A stretch of 64,000 nucleotides of DNA from Petrolisthes cinctipes (taxonomy: Eukaryota; Arthropoda; Malacostraca; Decapoda; Porcellanidae): contig JAWQEG010000513.1 of NCBI GenBank assembly GCA_033782935.1, positions 7,501 through 71,500 on the forward strand. Reading direction: 5' to 3'. A program made the translations under genes and the position numbers. Every line of letters starts with the position of its first letter. The stretch's first letter is position 1. The notes beneath the pieces are model-generated. The model ran no database searches, was not told the origin of the DNA, and worked only from the letters and a program-made list of their open reading frames with translations. Positions 34,234 through 46,800 of this stretch are shown piece by piece.

Positions 34234-34402
34234 AGGGGGGGGGGTGTATTATACTTTTGGTACATAAGAGCTCTTTTATTTCTCCAAAGTTTACCATTAA
34301 ACAAGAACAGAATAACCAAAATAAAGGTGGCCGGTTGCTTGGAATAGTTTGGAGGAATCAGTTGCTACAGATTTACCAACTCTGTACTTCCCCTATTAAG
34401 GT
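34234..34402. mobile_element. MITE family MC at the 3' end of GT31 copy C
   Basis: Same position as 14648-14815: its TTAA overlaps the stop codon at 34396-34398, and AATAAA (minus) is at about 34276. Confidence 0.8.
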
Positions 34403-34841
34403 AGACCCAGTTGTTGCCTATACAACTTCCAATCGACTCCATGGACAACTACAGCGTTTGTTATTGGTATATTGTTGGACTTGCCTCTCACATCCGCTCT
34501 CCACCCCGGTATGTCCACACGATTCACCCAAACTCTACCCCTGCCTCCACCACCACCACTACCACCCCTGCTATTGTCACCACCACCATTATTTCCACTG
34601 CCTACACCACCACTATCTTTATCTCCACCACTACCCCCACTATTTTCACCTCCACCAACCCCTCCTCCTCCTCCTAGTTGGTGCCATTTCTGTTTGATAC
34701 TGACGGGGTCGAGTGATGAGTAGAGGGCCGAGTATGGGTCCTGGTTGAGTTCGTCTACGGCCATACCGGTCCAAAACACGTCCTCCTGAGGACCCAGGTA
34801 CACCATCTCCTCCGCCACCTTCAGGAGTGGTGCCGCCAGGT
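34396..34841 (-). CDS. GT31 copy C exon 5
   Basis: 446 nt, 21 nt longer than in A because of one extra Pro codon before QEDVF and a longer Gly-rich stretch. Stop coincides with the MC MITE edge. Confidence 0.85.
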
Positions 34842-37800
34842 CTGCATGTAGGAGATGTACAGTCGGGTTATAAAATCATGGCCACTACCATAATGTCCAT
34901 ATATATCACAACTCAAGCCAACATATGGACTGAATGAGTCAAGATAGCTACTAGGATTAATTTACAGTCCTAGCCAACTGTATATTAACAACTCTACTTC
35001 CACTATATACATGTTGGAAAAATGTAACATTACTACATCACTGAAAATGTTAGGTTGCTATCAATGAATATTTCATCCCTTGATATGATCAATAAAACAA
35101 ATCACGATAAGTTACGATTGCATGTTCTATTTGTATTACTTGTATTTTGGTACTTATGTGACATTACTATGATTCTCAGTTTTGCACAATAGTGTAAATA
35201 TTTACCAAAGAAAAATGTGATTTTTAAGTATCGCGGGAAGATGTTCAACCATAGTTCGACCTTCCATCTTGTGGAAAGTAGTTTTCCAGAAGCACCTCAT
35301 TACAACACTTATCCTGTTTCATACTTGTTGGATCTCGTTTAGTATTCCTTCAGGCTGTTCTGAGCAGACCAGGATACTTTTATGGTTCGTGAGTTTATTA
35401 CATACCTACAGTCATGACATATCCAGGACCCATAACAAAGGGTGGGAGTGTTGTGAGGGGCAGGTGACGACGGGTGACCACAATACCTCCTGGAGACATC
35501 ATCAATGACTCCCTCAGTGTTTGTCCCACACCACGGTATGGTAGGCAGTTCCTACACACCTGTACAACATGGGGATCATAAACATAAGTAGGTGTATTAT
35601 ATGTAACTGGCAACCTTCCACATTCTCTCACATAAATATGACGCATCCAGTTGAAATTACAGTGCCTACATTACAAAGGGTCAAAGTCGGATCTAAACAT
35701 TGTATATATACAGTCATCTTCAAAAGTCCTGCAACATGTGAATTGAGTGATTCTTGTGAACAAATGTTACAGAGACCAACAATTATAGTGCTTTGGGGTG
35801 TAAAATTTAAAAAGGACCACAATCCACCATCCCTAAAATTCAAATATGTTGTAATAGAAGGATCCCTGGGCCCTTATTTATTAAAGTAAAGTTTACTCCT
35901 AAGCTAGAGTCTCTCCCCATAACCTTGGTGGTGTGCAGACGTTCTCATGGCGTTTTGACCTTCGTTGTTGTCCCTGCGTTGTTGTTTCTGTGTTGTTGTT
36001 TGTGTGTTATTGTTATTGCATTGTTCTTTGTGCTGTTTGTCTGTTTTTTTGTAGTCTTAAGTTTTGTTCCGTGTGTGTGCGTGCGTGCGTGCGTGCGTGT
36101 TTCCCTGGCTGACAGTTCCTGAGGTGGTCACTGCTTGTTCAGTTGATTGCTGCTTCACATCGAGGCCTTGCCTGGTCCGATGGAGAGCTCGGGGTCGGAT
36201 GCAGCTTCCTGTTTGGAGGCCGACTTAGCCATGTCGGAGGAAGACGAGTCTATTGTAGAAGACCACTGGCCTGAGATGCCCTCAAACAACCCTCCCGTCC
36301 CCATGTCCTCGGTCACTCCGCAGCTTGGGTTGCAGCCGTCCATCACTTCCACCTCTACCAAGCGACAGTCAGACGCCTCTTCTGACTCAGAAGCCTCTAA
36401 TAATGTGGACTGTTTGCCTCCGGCTGCCAAGACTGCGAAGTGTGCTTCAGCTGTGCAGGATATACTGTACCTTCTCTGCCTCACCCTGGTGTTTCTCCCC
36501 CTGTCCACTCTCGGCCCTCGTCTGACCTTCCTGCTTTTGCCTCAAGAGACGTGTATGTCAAGCTCTCCTTAATTGGGAACCCATCCACAGACACAAAGCT
36601 GTGGTGGCTGTCTGCTGTCAACAGGGCCTTCCAACTCCGGAATGAGCAGGCTGAGGTTAAGATTGCTGCCGTCACCTCCCGGTTTGTCTACATCTCCAGA
36701 AAGCATCAGGACATCATCGACTGAGTCAAGGCTGATGAATTTTTGTCTCTGCCTCTCATTCCTCATGCAGGATTGCCTTTCTCCATGTCTGTTTCCTTGC
36801 CCATCGCAGCACACACCACTGCCTCATTGATTTGTACTCTCGCCTCTCCCGGGACAGTGTGGTGGCCTTCATTGACCTTAGAAGTGTCTGATGTTGCTAA
36901 TAGAGACATCATCAGTTGACTTTGGGATAAAGGGTAATCTATTGCGGTGGATTTGGGGTTACCTCAGTAACAGGACCTCCTGTGTGTTTTTCAGTGCTGT
37001 GTTCAGTCCTTTGCGTAGTGTTCATCTTGGTATTCCTCAAGGGGGTGTTCTCATCTCTCACCAAGGGATCTTCACCAGTTTCCTGACTCATTCTCTGTGG
37101 TTTTCTCTCACTGTGGCATTATTGTTTCCCCAGATAAGATCAGAATATTCACCTGCTGCCCTCTTCAAGCTCTGCCATTCTTCCCCTGTCATTCCCCCGC
37201 TACCGGTCAATATTTCGGCTGTTATCCCTGCCAGGCGCTAGGACCATCCCTTTGTCCAGGACTTGTTGGGTCGCCTCCAGCACTGACTTGAGCCACTTCA
37301 GTGGATCACTAACAACTCTTCAGGCAGGCATCTCCATCAGTGTGGCCAGGACCATCTATATTGTTTTTATTCGTTCTGTTGTTGATGACCTCTCCTCTGC
37401 TTTGATTCAATTTCTTAGGGCTACTCTGGAGACATTAGAAAAATTAAAAAGCTAAAAGTTTGTTTGTACGTGTTCATTCATGGCAAGGACTAGAACCCGA
37501 CACTACTTTAAAACCATAATATTATAGACTCGTACTTCAAGAGGAGGAAAATGGACCACTGCTTCAAAATAACCCTGAAACATTTTGATGAGGTCAGTAA
37601 TGCAAACATACGAACACGTGTGAGTTCTAAGAGGTTAAATAAATACAAACCTTGGCCACCTTGCCTTGTAATATTGAAACTGAGAACCTAACATACTTTG
37701 CCAAGAATAGTGTGTGTCCTGTATGGCGCCAACTTCCTGAGGAAGGCAGTGACGTTGAGATAAACATCATCATCCACTTTGGCGACATAGTGACTGTTGC

Positions 37801-40800
37801 AATGTCTGGCTGTCCACTCCAACATGTGGGCCGTCTTGAGGGTCAGATTTCTGTAGGACTCCGGGGTGGTGGTCACGATGAGGTCACCGTGGAGGGCGTT
37901 CTCCTGTAGGACTGAGGTTAAGGTGGACTGGTTTTCTGGTTTGGACAGAAGGAAGGCGTGGGGGACACCGTGTAGTTTGAGGTCCGACACGTAGCTACTG
38001 CGGATGGCCTGGCGTGACCCTGTGAATATTAACAATGTAATGATCTGAGAAACATTACTTTCCAAAAAAAGTAGAAGAGAAACTTCAGAGAGCAACAGTA
38101 GAGCTAATGGTCCTTATGCCTTGCAAGGTTATTCAAAGTCTTCGTGAAAATAACTGTATGAAAGAAAGGCTTCTCCCCACTGACCAATTCCTCCAGCCGA
38201 AATTGGCAGAGAATTTATTTTTAATTTTTATTGAGGAAGATGAAGACTAATGACTGAGAGCCCGTTTAATGTGGCATCACGTATTGAAAAAAAAAAAAAA
38301 AAAAAAACTAACCTGATAATTAATTGAGAAAGATTGGTAGTAGTCATAAACTGTATCACTTGGTCTTTGTTTGTGATAAATAAACAGATGCTGGGACTTA
38401 TTTCTTGCCCGTTTTTGAAGTAATGAGTGACCGTTAGCACATAAGGTCACTGTAATTACATGGTTGTGGTGAGACATCTATAGGTGAGGTTATTAATGCT
38501 TCACAGTCATGTATGTATGGATGATGAAAACTATACACATATACTCCAATACACACAGGCCAAACATGTACTGTACACTGACCTCTGAGGACAGTGGTGG
38601 GAATACTATGACTGGTTAACTTTACTAACGGACAATGCAGAACCCAAGTTAAATATATTAAAATATTTTCTAGTGTTTTTTCATAGGTTAGGTTAGGTTA
38701 TATTAGCTTAAGTTAAGTTAGGTTAGATTAGATTAGATAGGTTAAGTTAGGTTAGTTTAAATAAACATTGGTCATCTTTGGCGGGTGTATTGGCTGACAG
38801 AACGGTTTTACCGACATGACTTTAGAATGTGACAAGGTGACCCCACCTGATATCACATACCTGAGCTATGAACACGAGAGTTGATAAACACGAATACCCT
38901 GATGGGCTTCTTGTCACTACTACTTCTACAAAGGTGTCCATTCTCCACCAGGAAGCCGGGTTTGTGAAGATCTGAGAAGAGGGCATGGCGGGCGAAGCTT
39001 TCCCCATACTTCTGGTAATCGTCTTGTTTCTGCCAGCTGTCGTCTCCTTCATCATCATAGTAGTCGTAGTAGTAGTCGTATTCAGAGATCGCTTCTGCCG
39101 TGTCTAGGTTATTGTTGTTGTTGTTGATGTGGTTGTTGTTCATGTTAGAGTTTGGGTTGATCTTGTTTGGGTGTGTGATATTGATATTAGTTGGTTTTTT
39201 ATTAGAGTTTTTGTTGTTGTTTGTAGTGCCTATGTCAGTTTTGTATTTCTTGTTGGAATAATTATTGTTTTGATGGCGAATCATATTCCTGTTTATGTTT
39301 TCTTTAGAGTTGTTGATTTCATTGTTGTTAGTGAGAGCAGGTGAGAACACTGCAGCGAGTACCCTCCTGGGTGATATGTTGGTGTGGTAGGTGGAGGAAG
39401 GATGGAAGGGTTGGGTACCACCATTCCGTTTCCTCTCACTTCCTCCCCATCCCTCGTGGTGGCTCCCATCTGAGATCATTAGAACTCTGATAACACGTGA
39501 TTGATTGATATTAGGCACCACAACAGCGAGGCTATATGGCTCCTGAGGAAGAAGATGACTGGGAATTGGGGCAGTAAGTAAAAAAGGTAACATAAAAAAA
39601 AAACGCGTGAACTTCAACGCATTGGCCGCTATTTCTAAACAAGCTTAAAATCCATATTATTACTGCTGAGCCAATCATCAAGGATAATGGTGTCATTAAG
39701 TTTAATGTGAATTAATTGCTTGTCATTCAATTTAAACGTGGAATGAAAATTTTTATATTGATGTCACTTTCGTTGTGCATGTTAGACGGCCATATACTCG
39801 ACCATAGTCCCAACCAATATCATATTCACTGCTGATTTAGACACTTTTGCCAGTATTTTATGCAAACACACAGACAAACACACATTTGTTTTTATTAATA
39901 TATAAATAAAGTTCACTCCTAAGCTAAAACTTTTTCATAAGCATTCATTCACAGCAAGGACTCAAACCAGGCACTTCTTCAAAACTATATTATTGGTAAA
40001 GTGGAACCAGCACAGCTGGATTGCTATAGAATACTCCCCTTCTCCAGACCAGGCCCCGTATAGGCATATTCTGGGCTAGAAGGGTCTATTCCGTGACGAT
40101 CATCAGAAGTAAATAAAAATTCAAATCTGGCGCTGTACTGATATGGGAGCCACCTGGTGGTGGCCTGTAGAGGTACTGACCCCGCTCTGGAGCAGCGGCC
40201 GCTCGTCCACTCTGTCGCGGAACACGTCCTTGTCAACATCTACGCTCCTCGCTTCTTCGCTATGGTATTGTGTTCACGTGTTCCTGCTATCGTTTCTTTT
40301 GTGTTCTAGTGGCCTGCCTGCTTTGCAGATGTGTGTGTGTGTTATTGGTGCATAAGGGTTTAGTGTGGGGATTTGTTTTTCCTTCCCTGGGGGCTGGGTT
40401 CATTACGTCCCTCCCCTGGGGGTCTGTTGGGGCCCCTTTTTTCGGGGTTTTTCCCCTTCCCTACCCTCTCTCCCTTCCTCCTGCCACTAGTACACTTCAG
40501 TTGGTGTTTTTTCCTCGGGGTTTTATGGTTTTTCAGTGTGTGTGTTCTTCCCCACGTGGGGCCCTTGCCTCCCCACGTGGTGCTGGTGAGGGGCGCTTTT
40601 AGCCCTTTCTGTCCTCCTTCCCCGAGTGTTGTGTAGTGTTACGTGGTGTTGCGGGTAGCGAGGATTGTGCCCAGGTCCTCGCTTCCGCCTCCCTGCGTGT
40701 ATTTTGTGTTTTTTGTGTTTTTTCCCAGTGTGTGTGTTTCCCTGGGGTATGCCACTCAGGCTGTCTGTGCCTCTCCTTTCGGGGCCTGCGGGCCGGGGTT

Positions 40801-43800
40801 GTTTCCCCGGTCCTGTGGGAGGGGGTTTTTGGCTTATGGGGTTTTTTCCCTGGATAGTGCGTGTGGGGGTTTGTTTGGTGGGGATTGTGTCTCCCAGTAG
40901 CTGAGGGGCTCGCTCCCCTTTCTACCCTTCCACCTTTTATTTTTATGTGGTTTCTCCTGTATTTTATGCTGTGTACACGTGGATTCACGTGTTAACCCCC
41001 TTGTGTCTTTTTCTCCCTCAGTCTACTCGTGTCTTATGTGCTTCTTCGGGGTGTACCGTGTGGGTGTCTCCTGATGGCCACCTGCATTGTTCGCCTCACG
41101 CACCCTGCTTCACGCCCAAGGGTTATGACCCTTTGGCGTGTGGTGTGTGCCGCCCCTTGGTTGAGTTGTGTCGGGAGACTCCCGCCTCTGCCCACCCCAA
41201 ACTCCCTGCCCTTGCTTCTCTTCGTACCGCTTGGACTAGGGCTAGGAGAATGGCACACAAGCGAGATGGCTCTTCCTTGACGTAGGCGGACCCGATTTTG
41301 GGGACCGAACTGGGCTTATCCAGGACCCGGTTTCCTTCAACGTGCCTCTCGGAGTCTCAGGGGATAGAACCTCCTGTGACCCGAGAAGCTACGTCTCCAT
41401 CCCTAGACGGTACTACGACTCCTTTCCGGGGCTTTACGCCCCAGGAAGCAAGCGAGTCCGTCGTGCTGGTCACCCAACATACCTCACCGGTACAAGGGCC
41501 CAGCAGGGATCCTACCGCTTTGTCGCCCCCAAGAGCCGGCTCTTCGGGTCGCTCTCGGGGGCGCAAGCGTTCTGTGAAAAGGGCCCGCCACACCAAGAAG
41601 ACCCAGACTCGCCGTCGTTCTCCTACCTCCTCGTCGTCTTCTTCTTCCTCCTCCTCGTCGTCCTCATCGGAGGACTCTCCTTCTCCCATCCGCAAGTCCC
41701 ACAAGGGTAAGTGGAGGGAGGAGAGCCCTTCGTCGAGGAAGATTGCACGGATTATCCGCACTCTCGTCCCTAACGCCCTTCCTGCCTTCCCACCTTCGGG
41801 TCCCGCTGTCCTGCCTCCGGTAGCGGCAGCGGTACCCGTTCCTGAACCTGCTCTTACTCTCCCACTCCCTGCCTCATCGCCGGCCGAAGACGCGAGTTCC
41901 ACCGGGGATTTTGGAGACGTTCCCGTTCCTCCAATGTCTCCGGGGCTCGAGTCCCCGACCGGTATCCTAGCGGAGGAGCTGGCTACCTCTTCTCCTCCTT
42001 CCCCATCGTCCACCGAAGGTACCTTCCCTACTCTTGGGCCTTCCTTCCTCTTTCCTGGACCCATTCTTCGGAGGAGGGCAGACTGGTAGCGTGGTCTCCG
42101 GACACCGCTCAACCAGACGTCTGGATTAGGAGGGATGACGTCCTCGTGAAGTGGGGAGCGGACGAGAAGGGTGACGCAGTGCCCTTCTATAAAGTTCAGC
42201 CGATCTCCGCACCAGTACCCACGTCCTCGAAGGTCTCCTCTGCGGCTACCTTGGATGCGATGGGCTTCTTGGTGGAATATAGTCAACTTTAGCTGTCCCA
42301 GGCCTGGAAGGTTGACCATTCTTCCGGGAACACGGCAATCTTCCTGTCCTCGGACGCGTACTTTTCAGGGGATAAGGGCGACGAGGACTTGGACATTCCT
42401 GCCCTTCTCCTTAAGTCCCTGGACCAGCAGAAGCACACCGCCTCCAAGAAACCACCTTCTCCGTCTTTCCCCATCATCCTCCCTCCTTCCCGTGCCCCGC
42501 CGGGCTTGAGGGAATGCTTGTGGAAGACGGAGAAGGAGCCACCGGTCCCCTACAAATTGAAGGAGCCCGAGGGTAAGCTGAGACAGGCGGAAACAGCCGC
42601 CCGGTTGGAGTTGTCCCACATCATCTCCACCGGTGCGGGTGTTTCTCTCCTACGGGACTGTTTCAGCACACTGACAACCACTTTCCACAAGATGTCAGGT
42701 TTACAGCTAGCGTGAGTACCGTTACTTCTCGTTTTTGTTATTTTTGTGGGATACAGGGTAAGGGGACTCTCAGTTAACTCTCGAGTCTCTACCTCGGGTT
42801 CGCTCGGTTTTTCTTGTTTATCCCATACAGTGACACTCTCACGTCCATGGTCACCGTTTTGGAAGGTGTCGGGGCCATGACGACGCACAACCTTCAGGAG
42901 GCAGCGAGGAATTTTGCCGAGGCTAGGCTGGCGACCCGCCAGGCGGCCGCCAAATCCGCTCCTGAAATGGCGCAGAGGGAGGTGGTGCGTGCTGCTCCAC
43001 TCTCCCCTTCGCTATTCGACCAGGCAGCAACGGATGCGATCTTCTCTTCCCTCCCGGCGGTCATCAACCTCCCAAAACCTTCCACCTCCAAGTAAGTTCC
43101 ATTCGGTTGAATCTTTTACTTTGAGAAATTTTTACATGTATGGGGAGATAGAGGGAAATTCGTGGGTCTGTTCCTAACCAGTCTGTTTGTCCGTAGGCCA
43201 CGTGCCCCACAGCCAGCCAGACTGTCCTTTCAACCTCGAAGGCCTTCCCAGCCTTCGAGGCAACCCAGGACCTCTTACCCCACTCCTCCACAGCAGCACC
43301 CCATGTTCCACCACAGGGACCAGCAGCCGTTTCGTGGGAGAGGACAGGGCTCCAAGCCCTATTCCAGGCCCAAGCCCTCGTTCTCCCACCCCTCCCAGAA
43401 AGACCGCTCCACTTGAGGTTCCCGTCCGGGGGTGCCTCACGGGGTGGTCAGCAGCCTGGCCGTCCCATGGTTGGGCAGCAAGGGTGGTTCGTCAGGGCCT
43501 GTCTTGGCCCTGGATATCTGTACCGGTGAGTAACTGTTCTTCTCACCCTCCTTGTTTTGACGTTTCTGACATATGACATAACCTCCCCACCTTGGGTCCC
43601 CGTTAGGGTCAAAATCAGGTCTCCCGTTACGGTCAAAATCTCTCCCTCACTACATGTCATCCTCCCCCACCCCCCTCCCCGGGTCCCTCGGGTCCCGGCT
43701 AGGATTAACTGTGTACCCCACTGACACCTGTCACTTTCCGTTACAGCCACTACGTCTACCTCCTGCCTCAGCCAAAGTGTCGCCTTCGGTCGTCCCGCAT

Positions 43801-46800
43801 GTGAGAGAAATGCGGAAAAAAGGGGTAGTGGAGCGGGCAACGGGGAGGGTCTTTCTTTCACATTTATTCACGGTCCCCAAAAAGGACCCGGGAAAAACGA
43901 GATTATTGATGGACCTGAGCAACCTAAACAAGTTCTTGAAACCGTTACATTTCAAGATGGTTTCGGTTGCTCAGGTCCGCACAGTTCTTCGAAAGGGAGA
44001 CTGGTTAGCATCCCTGGACCTCCAGGATGCGTACTGGCACGTCCCGATCCACCCCCGGTTTCGCCAATTTCTGGCGTTCCAGGTGGGGACTGAGACGTTT
44101 CAGTTTACCAGGCTCCCTTTCGGTCTCTCGTTAGCTCCTCGAGTCTTCACAAAGCTCGTGAGGGTGGTGGCATCCCGTCTGGCGGAGGCGGGTGTCCCCA
44201 CCCTCATGTACCTGGACAATTGGTTGCTGCACGCCCCCTCCAAGGAGCAGGTTGCAAACAACGTCAGGGTAGCAAGGGGAGTGCTAGAGGAGATGGGGTT
44301 CCTGTTGAACATCCCCAAGTCCTCTCTCACCCCCACTCGCAGACTGTGTTGGCTAGGAATAGAGTGGGACTCTGTTTCGGCCACCCTCTCGCTCCAGACA
44401 ACGCCCGCCGGACTCTCCGCCACGTCCGCCAGGCTTACTTTTGCCGTACTTTCTCTCGCCGCCAGTGGGAATCATTGCTCGGGTCCCTAAACTTCGCGGC
44501 CCCTGCAATGCCCCTGGGACGACTGAAGCACAGGAGACTGACGCGGGAGGTAAACCTCCACCTATCCGCCGCACACAGGGAACTTCCCAGGCAAGTGTCC
44601 CAGACTCTACACCGTCTCCTTCGCCCCTGGCTACGTCCCGGTGCCCTGCGTCAGCGAGTTCCCTGGGTTTTTCCTTCCCCGGGGATCACGGTGGCGACAG
44701 ACACATCGGATGTAGGCTGGGGATACCAGTCTTGCCTGGGACATCAGCGGTGCGGGGGATGGAAGGAAGAGGAGAGGCTACTACACATCAACGCTCAGGA
44801 GTTGATGGTAGCAAGGGAGTGGCTCAACAGACACCCCCAGTTTTCCAGGATAGGCGTCCGTTTCGATATGGACAATATTGCAGCCGTGCAGTGCCTGCAG
44901 AGACAAGGCACTTCACGGTCGGAAAATCTCCTGTCCCTGTCAGAACAGATTTTTTCAATAGCGGCCAAGAGGGCTATTCACCTCTCGGCCCGCTATGTGC
45001 CAGGGCGGGAGAACGATTGGGCGGACGCACTATCCAGGTTCAAGGGGACGTCAGTCGAGTGGTAAGTGCATCCCCCTGTGTTCGAGTCACTCTGCCTTCG
45101 CTACGGGACACCGGAGGTGGACATGTTCGCCCCCCCATCCACGGCCTTACTTCCTCTGTTCCTGACCTTCTCAACCAGGACAGAGGCCGGAGGCCCGGAC
45201 GCCTTCACGGAGGACTGGAACGGGTGGGGGTACCTCTATCTTTTCCCACCCCCAGCTACGTCAGTCCTGCAGGCGATCCTCAAGCTGCGTGCATTCAGAG
45301 GGAGGGTACTCCTCATAGCCCCCCTCTGGCCAGCGCAGCCGTGGTTCGGAGAACTGTCCCGGTGGTGCCCTCATCCTCTTCAGTTGGGATCGGCATGCCT
45401 CTCCAGCACTCTGTCCGCACCACTCCAAGCGTCACTGAAACTACACGCTTGGAGTTTCTACGGGGAGTCTTCAGCGAACGGTTCACTAAGATGCTGAGGG
45501 CTCATCGTCAGTCGTCGGTGCGACAGTACGAATCGTGCTGGAAAAGATTCCAGGACTTCTTGCGACGACACCCCTCCATGGTCATCTCGGAGGACACGGT
45601 CCTGGAATTCCTCACGTGGCTCGCCGATTCCACCAACAGGGCCCCGGCGACGGTGCTTGCGCATCACGCAGCCCTGTCTGATCCCCTCCTCCTAGGTTTT
45701 AATATTAAAGTGTCAGAGAGACCTCTCTCTCTACTGAGGATGGGGATTCGGGCGGGGACCGCACCTCACCGGGCCCAGACTCCTTCCTGGTCCCTTCACC
45801 GCATCCTTGCATACCTGACCTTCGAGGGGGTCCCTCTGGAGGTTTGTCACCTCCTCCAGAAAGCTCTCTTCCTGCTCGCCTTAGCTACAGGGTACAGGGC
45901 CTCTCAGTTGGCAGCCCTGACCCGTCATCCAGCCTTTTCCTCCGTAAGTCCTAATCTTACTTCTTTAACTGTCTCTCCCTCACCTACTCTCCTAGCTAAG
46001 AACGAGCAGGCTGACGACAGCATTGGCCCTCTTGCAGTACCCTCCTTCCTGAGGGATGGAAGTTTCCACCCACTCTGTCCAGTCCACGCCTTCACAGCTT
46101 ACGTGGAGGCGACGAGAGAGGCTTCCCTGGACCACCTCTTCTACAACTCCAGGTTCGGTAACCCTCTCTTCCCCAGGTCCATCGCTCGCCTTTTCTGCCG
46201 AGTGATCGAAAACAGGGATCCCGGACACGCCCCCAGGGCACACAGCGTTAGGGGCGTGGCCGCCTCCCTCGCCTTCCTCAGGACTCACTCGGTGGAACGG
46301 GTACGGGATCTGGGGGGCTGGACATCCACATCCTCCTTCAGGACGAGGTATCTGTTCCATTCGTTCTCCCCTACCCCCTGTGTGGCTATGGGGACCCCAC
46401 CCTCCGTTTCTCAGGGTCCCCGTGGGAGACATCAAAGGGGGAGGGGCCGCCCGAAGGGAAAAGGTCGGGCGACTTAACTTCCGTCACCAATTCATCCCAT
46501 ACGTCATCCCCATTCTGTACAGTTTCACGCTTATCCCCATGTCATTCATGTTGTACATATGATGCTGGTGGCAATAAATTACATTGTTATGGAATTTTTG
46601 AGTATTTATTTTCCAAAACATATACGATTATTAATACTATGATGGGTGACTGGTTATAATAAACACATGGTTACACCATCTTGGTGTTTTCTTTCATCCT
46701 CTCGGGATATTATTACCCGAACTTGGGCCATAGCCTGGGTTCGGAGGACTTTAACAAAAAAGGGGGGGGGGTGTCCTAACCCCTTCCCCCTCTGCCTAAC

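Noticed and set aside
41357..42319. 320-codon minus-strand frame over the DIRS Gag region
   Set aside because: GC-rich antisense shadow; the plus-strand frames carry the Cys/His and Ser/Arg features and fit the spliced structure.
44441..45430. First half of the 678-codon frame over DIRS as part of the recombinase
   Set aside because: The RNase H domain occupies a different frame across this interval; only the part after about 45435 matches a tyrosine recombinase.
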